Positions 17,224 to 27,200 of a DNA stretch of 64,000 bases are shown piece by piece. Below the pieces are notes generated by a model, which saw only the letters and a program-made list of their open reading frames with translations, was not told the DNA's origin and did not search any database. The translations under genes were made by a program, and so were the position numbers. This stretch comes from a bacterium HR21 (GTDB lineage Bacteria; Bacteroidota; Ignavibacteria; Kapaibacteriales; HRBIN21): NCBI GenBank assembly GCA_002898295.1, contig BEHX01000007.1, forward strand, positions 1-64,000, given 5' to 3'. Positions within the stretch are counted from its first letter, which is position 1, and the number at the start of each line of letters is the position of its first letter.

Positions 17224-17922
17224 ATGCCGACAGCACTCATTACCGGTGCCAGCGGCAACAGCGGTCGCGTGGTGACCGCCTACTTCCTCGAACAAGGCTG
17301 GAGTGTCCACGCTCACTGCCACGCTGCCGAAGGTGCCGAGGCGTTGCGGCAGTACCTCCCTGCCGGTCTCCAGCAGCGCTTGAGCGTGAGCGTTGGGGAT
17401 TTGACCCAGCCGGATCAGGTTGCAGAATACACCGGGGCTGCCCCACGCCCGGTCCACGCACTGGTGCATCTGGTTGGGGGCATTCGGGCGGGGATGTCCG
17501 TGGAGGAGACCCCGCCGGAGGTGCTCGAAGAGATGCTTCAGCTCAACGTGCGGACAACCTTCCTGGTGCTCCGGGCAGCAATCCCGCTCCTGCGGGAGAC
17601 AGCTGGAGCAATTGTGACGGTGGCGGCGAAGGCAGCGCTTCGCCCCGAGCAGGGGAAAGCTGCCTACGCGGCAGCGAAAGCAGCCGTCATTGCCCTCACC
17701 CTGACGGCGGCGGAGGAAGGTCGTCCGTACGGTGTGCGGGCAAACGTTGTGGTTCCAAGCATCCTGCGCACCCCAGCGAATCTGCAGTGGGCGCAAGAAG
17801 GCGAAGAGGAACGGTGGCTTCCGGTGGAAGAGTTTGCCGCTGCCATCTTTGCCCTCTGCACGGAAAGCGGGCGCGGCATGAGCGGTGCGGTTATCCCGAT
17901 GTACGGGAAACTCCCAGCCTGA
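17224..17922 (+). CDS. Short-chain dehydrogenase/reductase (SDR) family protein
   Basis: 232 residues with a classical SDR Rossmann fold: the nucleotide-binding start TALITGASGNSGRVV (Gly-rich motif), VHALVHLVGGI in place of NNAG, and the catalytic YAAAK at the end of EQGKAAYAAAKAAV. The Ser usually seen about 13 residues before that Tyr is not obvious (VTVAAKAALRP), so activity may be altered. The end VIPMYGKLPA differs from the usual DGG motif. The substrate is unknown. It lies 9 bases before manC, probably in one transcript. Confidence 0.85.
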   Translation: MPTALITGASGNSGRVVTAYFLEQGWSVHAHCHAAEGAEALRQYLPAGLQQRLSVSVGDLTQPDQVAEYTGAAPRPVHALVHLVGGIRAGMSVEETPPEVLEEMLQLNVRTTFLVLRAAIPLLRETAGAIVTVAAKAALRPEQGKAAYAAAKAAVIALTLTAAEEGRPYGVRANVVVPSILRTPANLQWAQEGEEERWLPVEEFAAAIFALCTESGRGMSGAVIPMYGKLPA

Positions 17923-17931
17923 GAGCAGGCA

Positions 17932-19047
17932 ATGGAGGTCGTTGCCATCATCATGGCAGGAGGAAGTGGCGAGCGGTTCTGGCCGCTGAGCCGGAAGCAG
18001 CGTCCAAAGCAGCTGCTGCGGCTGACCCAATCGGGACGCACGTTGGTGGAGGAGACGGTCGAGCGCCTGGAAGGGATCGTGCCGCTGGAGAACGTATACG
18101 TTCTGACCTCCGTCGGACTTCAAGGGATGGTGCGGCGAATTCTGCCGCAACTGCCCCCGGCAAATGTCATCGCCGAGCCTATGCGGCGCAATACAGCTGC
18201 CTGCCTGGTGCTGGCGGCAGCCGTTGTTATGGAGCGCTTCGGTGGGCACGACGTGCTCATGGCAGCCTTTCCTTCCGACCACTTTGTGGAGCCGGTCGAA
18301 GAGTTCCAGCGCACACTGCAGGCAGCGCTTCGGTGGGCGGCGCAGACCGAGGACTTGGTTACCATTGGGATTCGACCGACCCGACCAGAGACAGGTTACG
18401 GCTACATTGAGCTGGACAAGGAGCTCCAACGGTTCGACGGCATTCCGGTCTATCGTGTCCGCCGGTTCCGGGAAAAACCCAGCCCGGAGGTCGCCGAGGA
18501 GTTCGTGCAGAGCGGCTCCTTCCTGTGGAACAGCGGCATGTTCTTCTGGCGCCTCCATGTGTTCCTGGCGGCACTCCCGGTCTACATGCCTGCTTTCTGG
18601 CAGCACTGGGAGGGACTGCGGCGCGCAGTCCGCGCTGCGCTCGGGCAGCCGGTCGAAGGAGCCTATCCCGGAACGGAGAGGCTCTTTCCCGAGCTGCCGG
18701 ACATTTCCATTGACTACGCCCTTGCCGAGCGGGCAGAACGGATGGCAACGGTGCAGGCAAGCTTCCGCTGGGACGATCTGGGTGCGTGGGATGCGCTCGA
18801 GCGCGTCTTCCCGCCCGATGCCAGTGGGAATGTCGTCAGCGGCGATGTCGTGCTGCTAGACTCCTCGGGGTGTATCGTGGTGGATGCCCGCACGGAGAAG
18901 CGCCCAGTTGTGACTCTGCTGGGCTTGCGGGACTGTGTTGTTGTCCTCACCGATGATGCCGTGCTCTGCTGCGCAAAGGCGCACGTGCAGCAGGTGCGGC
19001 GGATTGTTGCCTATCTCCGAGAGCATGGCTACGAAGCGCTCTTGTGA
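17932..19047 (+). CDS. manC: Mannose-1-phosphate guanylyltransferase
   Basis: 371 residues. It would make GDP-mannose from mannose-1-phosphate and GTP for surface polysaccharides. The nucleotidyltransferase signature MAGGSGERFWPLSRKQRPKQ is intact, with EPMRRNTAACLVLAA, AAFPSDHF, RPETGYGYIE, EKPSPEVAEEF, FLWNSGMFFWR and SIDYALAERAERMATVQASFRWDDLGAWDAL. The length fits the single-domain form, without the phosphomannose isomerase domain. It overlaps hutI at the TGATG junction. A second, divergent copy lies at 32481-33563. Confidence 0.93.
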   Translation: MEVVAIIMAGGSGERFWPLSRKQRPKQLLRLTQSGRTLVEETVERLEGIVPLENVYVLTSVGLQGMVRRILPQLPPANVIAEPMRRNTAACLVLAAAVVMERFGGHDVLMAAFPSDHFVEPVEEFQRTLQAALRWAAQTEDLVTIGIRPTRPETGYGYIELDKELQRFDGIPVYRVRRFREKPSPEVAEEFVQSGSFLWNSGMFFWRLHVFLAALPVYMPAFWQHWEGLRRAVRAALGQPVEGAYPGTERLFPELPDISIDYALAERAERMATVQASFRWDDLGAWDALERVFPPDASGNVVSGDVVLLDSSGCIVVDARTEKRPVVTLLGLRDCVVVLTDDAVLCCAKAHVQQVRRIVAYLREHGYEALL

Positions 19048-20309
19048 TGCTCACCGCACTGGTGCATATCGGGCAACTGGTGACAGTCCGGGCCGATGGG
19101 GCGCGTGTGAAAGCTGGCAGCGCAATGCGGGAGCTGGGGATCCTCGAGGATGGAGCCCTGCTCTTCGATGAGCGCATCCGATGGGTGGGCACAACGGCAG
19201 ACCTCTTCCGGCAGCGGGAAGCCGGAGAGCTCTTCTGGGATGAACTCCTCGAGGCAGGCGGTCGGGTTGTCGTGCCGGGCTTTGTAGACTCGCATACCCA
19301 CGCGGTCTTTGCCGGCTCTCGGGCACATGAATACCGGCTCCGACTGCAAGGGGCAACGTACCAGCAAATTGCTGCGGCTGGCGGGGGAATCTGGGCAACC
19401 GTCCAAGCTGTCCGTCGCGCCAGTGAAGAGGAGCTCCTGGAACAGGCACGCCCGCTCCTCTGGAGCGCTCTCCGGCATGGGACAACCACCATCGAGATCA
19501 AAAGCGGCTACGGACTCAGCCTTGCCGATGAACTGAAGCTCCTGCGAGTCATTCGTCGCCTGGGACAGGAGCTCCCGCTGTGCGTGGTGCCGACGTTCCT
19601 CGGTGCCCATGCCGTCCCGCCCGAGTATCAGCACCGGCGTTCGGCTTACGTCGAGCTCCTCTGCTCGGAGATGATCCCCGCGGTTGCAGCGGAGGGGTTA
19701 GCAGAGTACTGTGACGTCTTCGCCGATGAGGGCTACTTTACCCTGGAGGAAGCCGAACAGATTCTCCGGACGGCGTCCGAGCACGGCTTACGTCCACGAC
19801 TGCATGCTGATGAGCTGGCACCTTTCGGGGCGGCAGAGCTGGCAGCACGGCTGGGCGCCGTCACAGCCGATCACCTGCTGCACATCTCCGACGCTGGGAT
19901 CGTTGCCCTGCGGGAAGCAGGGACGATTGCGACACTGCTGCCCGGGACAGCTTACACGCTACGCCTGCCCTATGCTCCAGCACGCCGGCTCATCGACGCC
20001 GGGGTCCCTGTCGCGCTGGCAACCGATTGCAATCCCGGATCCTGCCTCTGCGAAAACATGCAGATGGTGCTCTCTCTGTCCTGCCAGGAAATGGGGATGC
20101 TCCCGGAGGAAGCCCTCGTTGCCGCCACGCTCAACGGAGCAGCGGCACTGGAACGTTCGCACCAACTGGGGAGCCTCGAAGTGGGCAAACAGGCTGATTT
20201 CCTCCTGCTCGCCGTGCGCGAAGTAACAGAGCTAGTATACCACTTCGGCATCAACCACGTGCATGAGGTCTGGATTGCTGGGCGCCGAGTGTGGCAAGCC
20301 CCGGTGTAA
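19047..20309 (+). CDS. hutI: Imidazolonepropionase
   Basis: 420 residues. It hydrolyses 4-imidazolone-5-propionate to N-formimino-L-glutamate in histidine breakdown. Family signatures are GFVDSHTHAVFAGSRAHEY (metal His pair), GGGIWATVQAVR, GTTTIEIKSGYGL, FLGAHAVPPEY, CDVFADEGYF, LRPRLHADELAPFG, ALATDCNPGSCLCENM and GSLEVGKQADFLLL. The ATG at 19047 overlaps the manC stop by one base; a GTG at 19044 is an alternative. It is separated from hutH (37197-38726) by 17 kb, so the hut genes are not an operon here. Confidence 0.95.
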   Translation: MLTALVHIGQLVTVRADGARVKAGSAMRELGILEDGALLFDERIRWVGTTADLFRQREAGELFWDELLEAGGRVVVPGFVDSHTHAVFAGSRAHEYRLRLQGATYQQIAAAGGGIWATVQAVRRASEEELLEQARPLLWSALRHGTTTIEIKSGYGLSLADELKLLRVIRRLGQELPLCVVPTFLGAHAVPPEYQHRRSAYVELLCSEMIPAVAAEGLAEYCDVFADEGYFTLEEAEQILRTASEHGLRPRLHADELAPFGAAELAARLGAVTADHLLHISDAGIVALREAGTIATLLPGTAYTLRLPYAPARRLIDAGVPVALATDCNPGSCLCENMQMVLSLSCQEMGMLPEEALVAATLNGAAALERSHQLGSLEVGKQADFLLLAVREVTELVYHFGINHVHEVWIAGRRVWQAPV

Positions 20310-20326
20310 CGCAGCGCTGTCGGTGA

Positions 20327-20345
20327 GTGTCTGGTAGACAGACAC
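20327..20345. promoter_or_regulatory. Inverted repeat upstream of the ECF sigma gene
   Basis: Two perfect 7-base arms, GTGTCTG and CAGACAC, around a 5-base GTAGA spacer, 60 bases before the sigma-factor ATG. There is no T-tract, so it looks more like an operator or mRNA hairpin than a terminator of hutI. Confidence 0.35.
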
Positions 20346-20405
20346 GGTGTGGGGGTCGAGCATGGGTGGCGGAGGGTCCATTTCCGTCTGCCGGGGCGGG
20401 CTGCG

Positions 20406-20969
20406 ATGAAGCTCCCGCCGATGCCAAAGGAGCGCTGGCAGGATACGCCGGAGCTGGTCCAGGCATTCCGCGCGGGTGATCCGGAAGCGTTCCAGAAGCT
20501 CTACAACGCGTATGCTCGCGGCGTCTACCGCTTTTGCCTCCGCCTCCTCGGGGACGCAACGGCTGCTGAGGATGCGTTCCAGGATACGTGGCTGCGTGCC
20601 TACGAACATCGGCACGAACTGCGCAGCGATGGCTTCCGGGTATGGCTGTTCCGCATTGCCTACCGGGTTTGTCTCAACTGCCGGCGTCAGCGTCGAGAAT
20701 GCCAGGAGTTCGACGAAGAGCTTGCTCCTGGGAGCCTCGATGTGAACACGGACCCATACCTGCGGGAGCACATCCGGCGGGCACTCGAACGGCTACCGGA
20801 ACGACTCCGGGCGGTTGTCCTGCTGCGTATCTACGAAGAGTGCAGCTACGAGGAAATCGCCGCAATCCTCGGTATCGAGGTCGGAGCAGCCCGAGTCCGC
20901 ATGCACCGGGCCCGTCTCCTCCTGCGTCGGTGGTTAGCAGCCATTGTGCAGGACTACAATGGATTCTGA
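20406..20969 (+). CDS. ECF-type RNA polymerase sigma factor
   Basis: 187 residues with the two conserved regions of extracytoplasmic-function sigma factors. Region 2 has LVQAFRAGDPEAFQKLYNAY, VYRFCLRLLGDATAAEDAFQDTWLRAYEH and FRVWLFRIAYRVCLNCRRQ. Region 4 has ALERLPERLRAVVLLRIYEECSYEEIAAILGIEVGAARVRMHRARLLLRR. The ATG at 20406 is chosen because it gives a normal-length protein; an upstream in-frame start at 20349 would add 19 residues. The 3' end overlaps the next gene by 11 bases, the usual sigma/anti-sigma arrangement. Its regulon is unknown. The T9SS gene block starts just downstream. Confidence 0.93.
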   Translation: MKLPPMPKERWQDTPELVQAFRAGDPEAFQKLYNAYARGVYRFCLRLLGDATAAEDAFQDTWLRAYEHRHELRSDGFRVWLFRIAYRVCLNCRRQRRECQEFDEELAPGSLDVNTDPYLREHIRRALERLPERLRAVVLLRIYEECSYEEIAAILGIEVGAARVRMHRARLLLRRWLAAIVQDYNGF

Positions 20970-22176
20970 ACAGCTCATCTGGCGCTTCCTCGACGGCGAA
21001 CTCTCTGCAGAAGAGGATGCTCGCCTGCGGGAGTTGCTCGCCTGTGACCCGGCAGCCCGCGCCCTTTTCGAGATGCTGCTGACGCTCTACTTGGGGCTCC
21101 GTGCCGATGCTGAGTCCATTGAGGTGCCAAACGAGCTCCGGAGTTGGACGCAGACGCGGGTTCGTGCCCGCATGCAGCAGCATCGGGCATTGTCCCATCG
21201 TCAGACCGTTGCCCGGTTTCTGGTCTTTGCCGGATTCTGGCTCTTGGCACTTGTAATCTCCTTCGGGGATGCGCTGCTGCGAGAAGAGCGGGTTGCTGAG
21301 GCGTCTGGGGGACCGGTGCAGGGCGTGTTTGCCGCAGGGCATGTCCAGGAATTCCACAGGGCGACTATGCGGCGCTATGCCCGTCCGCTTCTTCCTCCCC
21401 GAAGTGAGCGCAAGCGGGTGCCCGGAGGGAGTGGAGAGCCTTCGGCTCCGTCGACGGAGTCCGCGGTAGCCTTAACTGCTCCTGCGGCAGTGAATGCGCG
21501 TTCGGCAACCTCTCCTCCGGCGTCTTCCTCCCAGGTGGATGCCGAGGGGCAGGAGCTGCGGCACGGACAGCAGAGCGGGGTAGCGCCCTCCCCTGCCTCC
21601 TTCGACGTGCCCGATGGGATGAGCTCGACGCCGGTATTTCTGGCAAGCTTTGTTGCGATACCGCTGCTTCAGGCAGCACAGGGAGGTGGTCTAGTGCTGA
21701 GCGGCGTTCTTGTCTACGAGCTCAACCCGGGCGAATGTGTGGGCATCGAGATAGGAAGCTGGCATGGACGTCAGCCGGAGTCGGCACCGTCGGCTACAGC
21801 CTCGAATCCGGCGGAGAAAGCCCACAGAGGAGCTGCGGGGACAGGAGCAGAGAGCATTCCGCCGCCGACCGAAGGGAGCACCGGAGCCGATGTTCTGCCA
21901 GCGCTGGGTCGGTATGCCCCGAGCTCTTCGTGGTGGGGGGCACTCTTCTACGAGCGGCGTCTCTGGTCTATGTCCCCGGTGGAGCTCTCCGGGCGGCTCG
22001 GATGTGGACTCTTGGCGGATAACCTCTTGACCGTAGGCGGGCTCTATCTTGGCTATACTGTGAGCCGCTCCTTGCAGCTCCGCTGTGGCATTGATGGGCG
22101 CTGGTCCCTTCTGGGGAAAACCTCCGCACCAGCTCCCTGGCTGAGCCTGGGGATTGGGGTAGGAGCCAAGTTTTGA
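20959..22176 (+). CDS. Anti-sigma-like membrane protein with long extracytoplasmic region
   Basis: 405 residues from an ATG inside the sigma gene. Residues 1 to about 70 (LIWRFLDGELSAEEDARLRELLACDPAARALFEMLL) match the N-terminal helix pattern of zinc-finger-type anti-sigma factors, but the His-Cys-Cys metal motif is absent. One membrane segment lies at about 82-98 (FLVFAGFWLLALVISF). The remainder is outside the cytoplasm: a Pro/Ser/Ala-rich linker of roughly 150 residues, then a strand-rich C-terminus (GALFYERRLWSM, VGGLYLGYTVSRSLQL, LSLGIGVGAKF) that looks like part of a barrel. It probably holds the sigma factor inactive until a surface signal arrives. The C-terminal part is unusual. Confidence 0.7.
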   Translation: MDSEQLIWRFLDGELSAEEDARLRELLACDPAARALFEMLLTLYLGLRADAESIEVPNELRSWTQTRVRARMQQHRALSHRQTVARFLVFAGFWLLALVISFGDALLREERVAEASGGPVQGVFAAGHVQEFHRATMRRYARPLLPPRSERKRVPGGSGEPSAPSTESAVALTAPAAVNARSATSPPASSSQVDAEGQELRHGQQSGVAPSPASFDVPDGMSSTPVFLASFVAIPLLQAAQGGGLVLSGVLVYELNPGECVGIEIGSWHGRQPESAPSATASNPAEKAHRGAAGTGAESIPPPTEGSTGADVLPALGRYAPSSSWWGALFYERRLWSMSPVELSGRLGCGLLADNLLTVGGLYLGYTVSRSLQLRCGIDGRWSLLGKTSAPAPWLSLGIGVGAKF

Positions 22177-22251
22177 AGTCCGTGCTTCAGAGGGGACTCC
22201 GTATATTAGCAGGCGTCGGTGATGACATTGTTCCACAAACCAGTGGGGTGT

Positions 22252-24153
22252 ATGATGGTTCGTGGAGTGCCGCTGCTGCTTCTCCTCGTGGGGAGTTTAG
22301 TGAGTGCAGGCATGGCGTGGGGAAAGGGAAGTGAGAAGGTCTTTTTCCTCAAGCAGAAGCCTTTCCCGTACCAGCTGCTCCCGGCACCGCACCTGAATCC
22401 GGAGCAGCTCCGGGTGGTCCCGGCGGAGCGATCCAATGGGTGGATCCCTGCTGCTTCCTTGCAGCGTCTCCCTGCTCGGGCACTGCAGACGCCTCCAGGA
22501 GTCAAGATCGCCTCAACATCGTATGACTGGCAGACGAACTTCCTCATCAAGAACCGTATGGTCTGGAGCTCGCAGGAGAAGCTCATGCAGCTTGTCTGGA
22601 TGTCCGGCAGTGGAGATCCCGCTCAGAACTGGGGCGACCGCGGGACCTACTACGCGGCGGTAGACCTTACGGACGCAGCAAACCCATCGGCAGTTCCCAC
22701 CCAGCGCGGCTGGGTGCGGATTGAGCCGATGCGGACGGGCTGGCCTGCAGCAGCTGGATTGCCTGATGGCTCGCTCGCTTTTGTCTCCCATACCCCGCTC
22801 CGCTTCGGACGGAACCAGGGACCACTCGATGAGCAGTGGAGTGTGGATAGCGTCGGTCCTGCCGGGAGCGTCTGGCCCTACCTTGCCAGTACGGCTGATG
22901 GCTCGCTCCACGTAGTGTATACCTATTCCTCCGGAGACAACGCGTTTCAGGTTGGCTACCGACGTTCGACGGATCGAGGGCAGACGTGGTCCGACGAGGT
23001 CTTCCTCTCCGGACCCAACGCCGTCGGTGGGGAGGCGCCCCCCGGGGTAGGTGCTGATGCGTACGTTGTGGAAACCGGTGGGAATACCGTTGCGGTGGCG
23101 TGGTATAGCGATGTGGGTGCGTACGGTCCGATTATCGTCCTGCGGACCTCAACGGATAATGGCGCCAGCTGGAGTGCGCCGCAGGTCTTTCGGGCGTCTG
23201 AGACCGGCTTCTCGAAAGTGTATCTTACTGGGCAAATTCCGCCGGATACTGTTCTCTTCCGAACCGATACAATCCCAGCACTGGATGGCTTCAGCCTCCT
23301 GGTAGACAACACAGGGAAGTGGCACATCGCTGCAGCGCTTGCCCCTGTTTACCGTTCCGGTGTTGGGATACTTCGGGGCGATACCGTTGTTCCTATCAGC
23401 GATACGCTGCATCCTGCTGGGCGATACACGCAAGTCGGTGCGGTCTACTTGGAGCAGGGTGGGCAACCGGTTCTGATGGCGCCTCCGGGGGCTGGGAAGA
23501 AAGTTGGGGAACACTGGTTGACGTGGAGCTCGTTTGTCCAGTGGCTCAAACTCGGGATGGATGATGCGGGGAAGCTCTACGCCGTCTATGTCTCCGACGC
23601 GGAAGGGGATACAACGGAGGGAGGTGTTGCCTGGGGGCATCTCTACCTGACAGTCAAGCAGGATGCCCAGTCGTGGACAACGCCGGTCAATCTAACCCCC
23701 AATGGGATTGACTGCTCCTTCCCGACCGCGACGAAAGGCGGACCGGAAGGGTATGCCGTGATTGCCTACCAGGCAGGAGCAATTCCGGGTTCGTTCGTCC
23801 AAGGTGCTACGTGGGAGGCGGGGAAAGAGGACGAGATTTACGTGCTTTCCTATGCTCTCCCGGTCGGCGTGCGACAGGAGGTTGCTGCATCGGGTGTCCA
23901 GCTCCGGCTTCATCCGAACCCTGTTGCAACCACAGCATATGCGCAGATTGCTGCAGCTGAGGCTGGTCTGGCGCGGCTGGAGCTGTGCAACGCGCTGGGC
24001 ATGACGGTGAAGACACTCTACGAAGGGTGGTTGCCGGCGGAGGGCAAGCTGATCCCGGTTCATACCTCAGGACTCTCCTCCGGGGTCTACTACCTCAAGC
24101 TGCACGTCAACAACGGCGGCTCAACCGTGCAGCAAATGGTGGTGGTGCGCTAA
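22252..24153 (+). CDS. Secreted BNR/sialidase-like protein with T9SS sorting domain
   Basis: 633 residues. The start at 22252 gives a normal signal peptide (VRGVPLLLLLVGSLVSAGMAWG); a GTG at 22219 is possible. The body carries BNR-type Asp-box repeats: RRSTDRGQTWSDEVFL and LRTSTDNGASWSAPQVF, as in sialidase-fold propellers. No sialidase catalytic set is evident, so a hydrolase function is not claimed. Residues about 545-633 form a T9SS type A sorting domain: LRLHPNPVATTAYAQI, LELCNALGMTVKTLYEG and SGLSSGVYYLKL. It is a likely exported surface protein. A hairpin at 24174-24205 separates it from the TonB-dependent receptor gene. Confidence 0.85.
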   Translation: MMVRGVPLLLLLVGSLVSAGMAWGKGSEKVFFLKQKPFPYQLLPAPHLNPEQLRVVPAERSNGWIPAASLQRLPARALQTPPGVKIASTSYDWQTNFLIKNRMVWSSQEKLMQLVWMSGSGDPAQNWGDRGTYYAAVDLTDAANPSAVPTQRGWVRIEPMRTGWPAAAGLPDGSLAFVSHTPLRFGRNQGPLDEQWSVDSVGPAGSVWPYLASTADGSLHVVYTYSSGDNAFQVGYRRSTDRGQTWSDEVFLSGPNAVGGEAPPGVGADAYVVETGGNTVAVAWYSDVGAYGPIIVLRTSTDNGASWSAPQVFRASETGFSKVYLTGQIPPDTVLFRTDTIPALDGFSLLVDNTGKWHIAAALAPVYRSGVGILRGDTVVPISDTLHPAGRYTQVGAVYLEQGGQPVLMAPPGAGKKVGEHWLTWSSFVQWLKLGMDDAGKLYAVYVSDAEGDTTEGGVAWGHLYLTVKQDAQSWTTPVNLTPNGIDCSFPTATKGGPEGYAVIAYQAGAIPGSFVQGATWEAGKEDEIYVLSYALPVGVRQEVAASGVQLRLHPNPVATTAYAQIAAAEAGLARLELCNALGMTVKTLYEGWLPAEGKLIPVHTSGLSSGVYYLKLHVNNGGSTVQQMVVVR

Positions 24154-24173
24154 CGGTTGTGCCGCAGGTGGCG

Positions 24174-24205
24174 GGAGCCTCGTGCTGAGGCGGGCACGGG
24201 GCTCC
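24174..24205 (+). terminator. Strong hairpin without T-tract between T9SS protein and TonB receptor genes
   Basis: GGAGCC pairs with GGCTCC, and inside it CGTGC pairs with GCACG around an 8-base loop, with one mismatch between the stems. No run of T follows, so it may stop or slow transcription or protect an mRNA end. Confidence 0.4.
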
Positions 24206-24259
24206 TGTGCCGCTATCTTCTGCGTGTAGGAAAGTTCCATAGAGTGAGGGAACCGAACC

Positions 24260-27200
24260 ATGCGTCGGGTGGCACTCCTGTCGGGGGTTCTTCTGGCGGC
24301 GCTTTCTGTATCGGTGCTGGCGGGTATCTATGGGATTCTGGCAGGACGGATAACGGATAAGGAGGGGAAGCCGATCCCTGGGGCAACAGTCCGGATTGAG
24401 GGGACAACCTTGGGAGGCTTCGCCCGCCCCGATGGACGCTTCAGCATTGTCAACGTGCCGGCGGGGACGTACACCGTTGTCGTCCGGGCGGTGGGGTACC
24501 GCGAGGTCCGCGTACAGGTGAAGATTTCAGCAGATCAGACCACCGAGATCGCTGTCCAGCTGGAGCCCGAAGCGGTTCGGGTGCAAGAGGTTACCGTCGA
24601 GGCTAAAGCGCCGCTGGTGGAGAAGTACGCCATCGGGACACTCCGGAATGTTAGCTCGGAGGAAATCCGGAACATTCCCCGGCAGACAGTCCAGCAGGTG
24701 GCGCTGCTGACACCGGGGGTACTCGCTGCCAACAATGGCTTCATCGTGCGGGGAAGCCGGGCTATCGAGACCCAGATCCGGCTCGATGGGCTCGATATCG
24801 CTGATCAGTTCGTAGGCGCCTTCGGCAACGGCGGGTTCCGGTATTTCCCCACGGTGACAAACCTGGCAGTAGAGGAAGTTCAGGTGCTGACCGGGAACTT
24901 CGCTGCCGAGTACGGCAATGCGCTTGGGGGAGTGGTCAACACGGTGACGAAGACAGGGCGCACAGACCGCTACGAAGCAACCTTGCGCTTCTACACCGAT
25001 GACGTTGGCTTCCTCTACGGCAAGGCAGGCAATGGGTTGCAGCGCCTTCCCCGGAAGGAGTATAACTACGAGCTAGCCCTTGGCGGACCACTCCCGCTGC
25101 TGGACGGCTCGACCTTCTACCTGAGTGCACAGTACCTGACCAATACTCACCGCAACGCGGGCTTGGAGGTATATGACCCCTGGGGGAACAACCTGGGACA
25201 GCTCCCGCAGGACCATACGTGGATGCGCTCGATGAGTGCCCGCCTGAAGTTCGCCCTCACGAAAGATCTCAGCCTCCTGGTCGGCGGAATGTTCGGGCTG
25301 ACCGATTACGAGCGCCCTTCGATTGGATGGATGTACGCCCGCGATGAAGGTGTCGTAGATGGCGTCACCAACGGGGTGCAGGAGTACTACGCTAAGCGCG
25401 CCGTCATTGACCAGTTCGTGGGTAATGTCCTTGCCCGTATCACGCACACGCTGAGCCAGTCTACCTACTACGAGCTGACCTTCTCCAGCACGTGGAATGT
25501 CAACGAAGTTTCCCGGCGGTACCTTGCCTATGAACCTGGGCGGGGCTGGGTGAAGGGGAATTTCGATCGCCCAGACTTCTTCAAGGGCTTTGACTTGTGG
25601 TATCCGCAAGATGAGTACGTCATCGAAGGGAACCAGCTCCTGGCCAAGAGTCTGCGGGGCGGTGTCGGTGATAAGGTCATCGACCACTACAGCCTCTTGA
25701 CCGGAGTCACCGTCAGTGAAGATGGATATCTCATCGGTGTGCGTCCCATCCGGCATCCGTGGACGGGGTACGTTGAGGGTGGAGTCAATACCACGAGCAC
25801 CCGGAATCCCTATGGTTTGCAGGGCTTCTTTGCAGCCAGTGGCAACGAGCGGGCGTTTGAGTTCCGCTACTCGCAGTACTTCCAAGTGGATGGGTACATA
25901 ACCAGCCGCGTTGAGGTGGGGGACATCGTCCATCTGCTCAAAGGCGGCTTTGAAGCTCGGTTCTTGACCCTCCACCACCATTACAACAGTCTGCCCTGGG
26001 ATGGGAACGCCTTCTTCGATGTCTATACCGACCGCTGGGGTGGCAACATCTATGCGGAGAACCAGCAAGTCTGGGAGCTGACAAGCAAGCCGTACAAGCC
26101 GTATACAATTGCCGCTTACATCCAGGATCAGTTCGCATACCGGGGTATCATTCTCAATCTCGGACTGCGCTTCGATTACTTCCAGCCGAACGCGAAGTAC
26201 CGGACCGAGAGCCAGCGCTTCATTCCAATTCAGGACCAGCAGTACTTTGCCCCAGCAACGGCGAAGTTCCTCCTGAGCCCCCGGATTTCGATCAACTATC
26301 CTATCACGGAACGTTCTACCTTTTCGGTTGCCTACGGAACCTTCCAGCAAGTTCCGCAGCCGAGCTTCCTCTACGATGCACTCAATACCTTCCGCTTGCG
26401 GGGGAACCAGATTCTGGGCAATCCCAACCTGAATGCCCAACGGAGCAATCAGTATCAGGTGTCCTACGCCCACGCACTGACGGAGGACTTCGCCGTAGAT
26501 GTGACGGCGTTCTACAAGGACATCTACAACCAGGTTGGCTTGCGGTACGTGCCGACGCTTCCGGACCCCTACTCGGAATACACCGTTGCCGAGTACGGGA
26601 ATGTCCGAGGCTTAGAGTTCCGCTTGCGGCGGCGTCCCGTGGGGAACTTCGGCTTCGATATCAACTACACGCTCTCCTACGCTCGCGGGACGGCCTCGGG
26701 ACCAACGACGCAGTACCAGCAGACGATCCTGGCAGGCGAGGACCCGTATACGGGGGTCAAGACCTTCCCGCTGACCGAGTACTTCCTCGACTATGACCGG
26801 CGGCACGTGGTCAACTTCACGCTCTCCTTCTTCCTCAACGAGGGTGAAGGTCCTGCCATTGCAGGACTGCGCCCGCTGGAGAACACGACGCTCAACCTGA
26901 CGGGCTTTTTCCAGACCGGAACGCCGTATACCAAGCGCGATCGCCAGGGCAATCAGGTCGGGGAATACAACGGAGCGCGCCAGCCATCGGATTGGTCTGT
27001 GGACATGCGTCTGCAGCGGGCTTTCTCCTTAGGGGTGCTCGGGGAAGCATTCCGCAAGGTCACACTGGAGTTCTACATTGATGTCTTCAACCTGCTCAAT
27101 AACGTCAAGCCTGTTGCGGTCTACGAGCGGACTGGCAGCCCCGACTACGATGGGGTAGACCTCAACCGTCAGATTGGCGACTTCAGCGCCACGAACTGGT

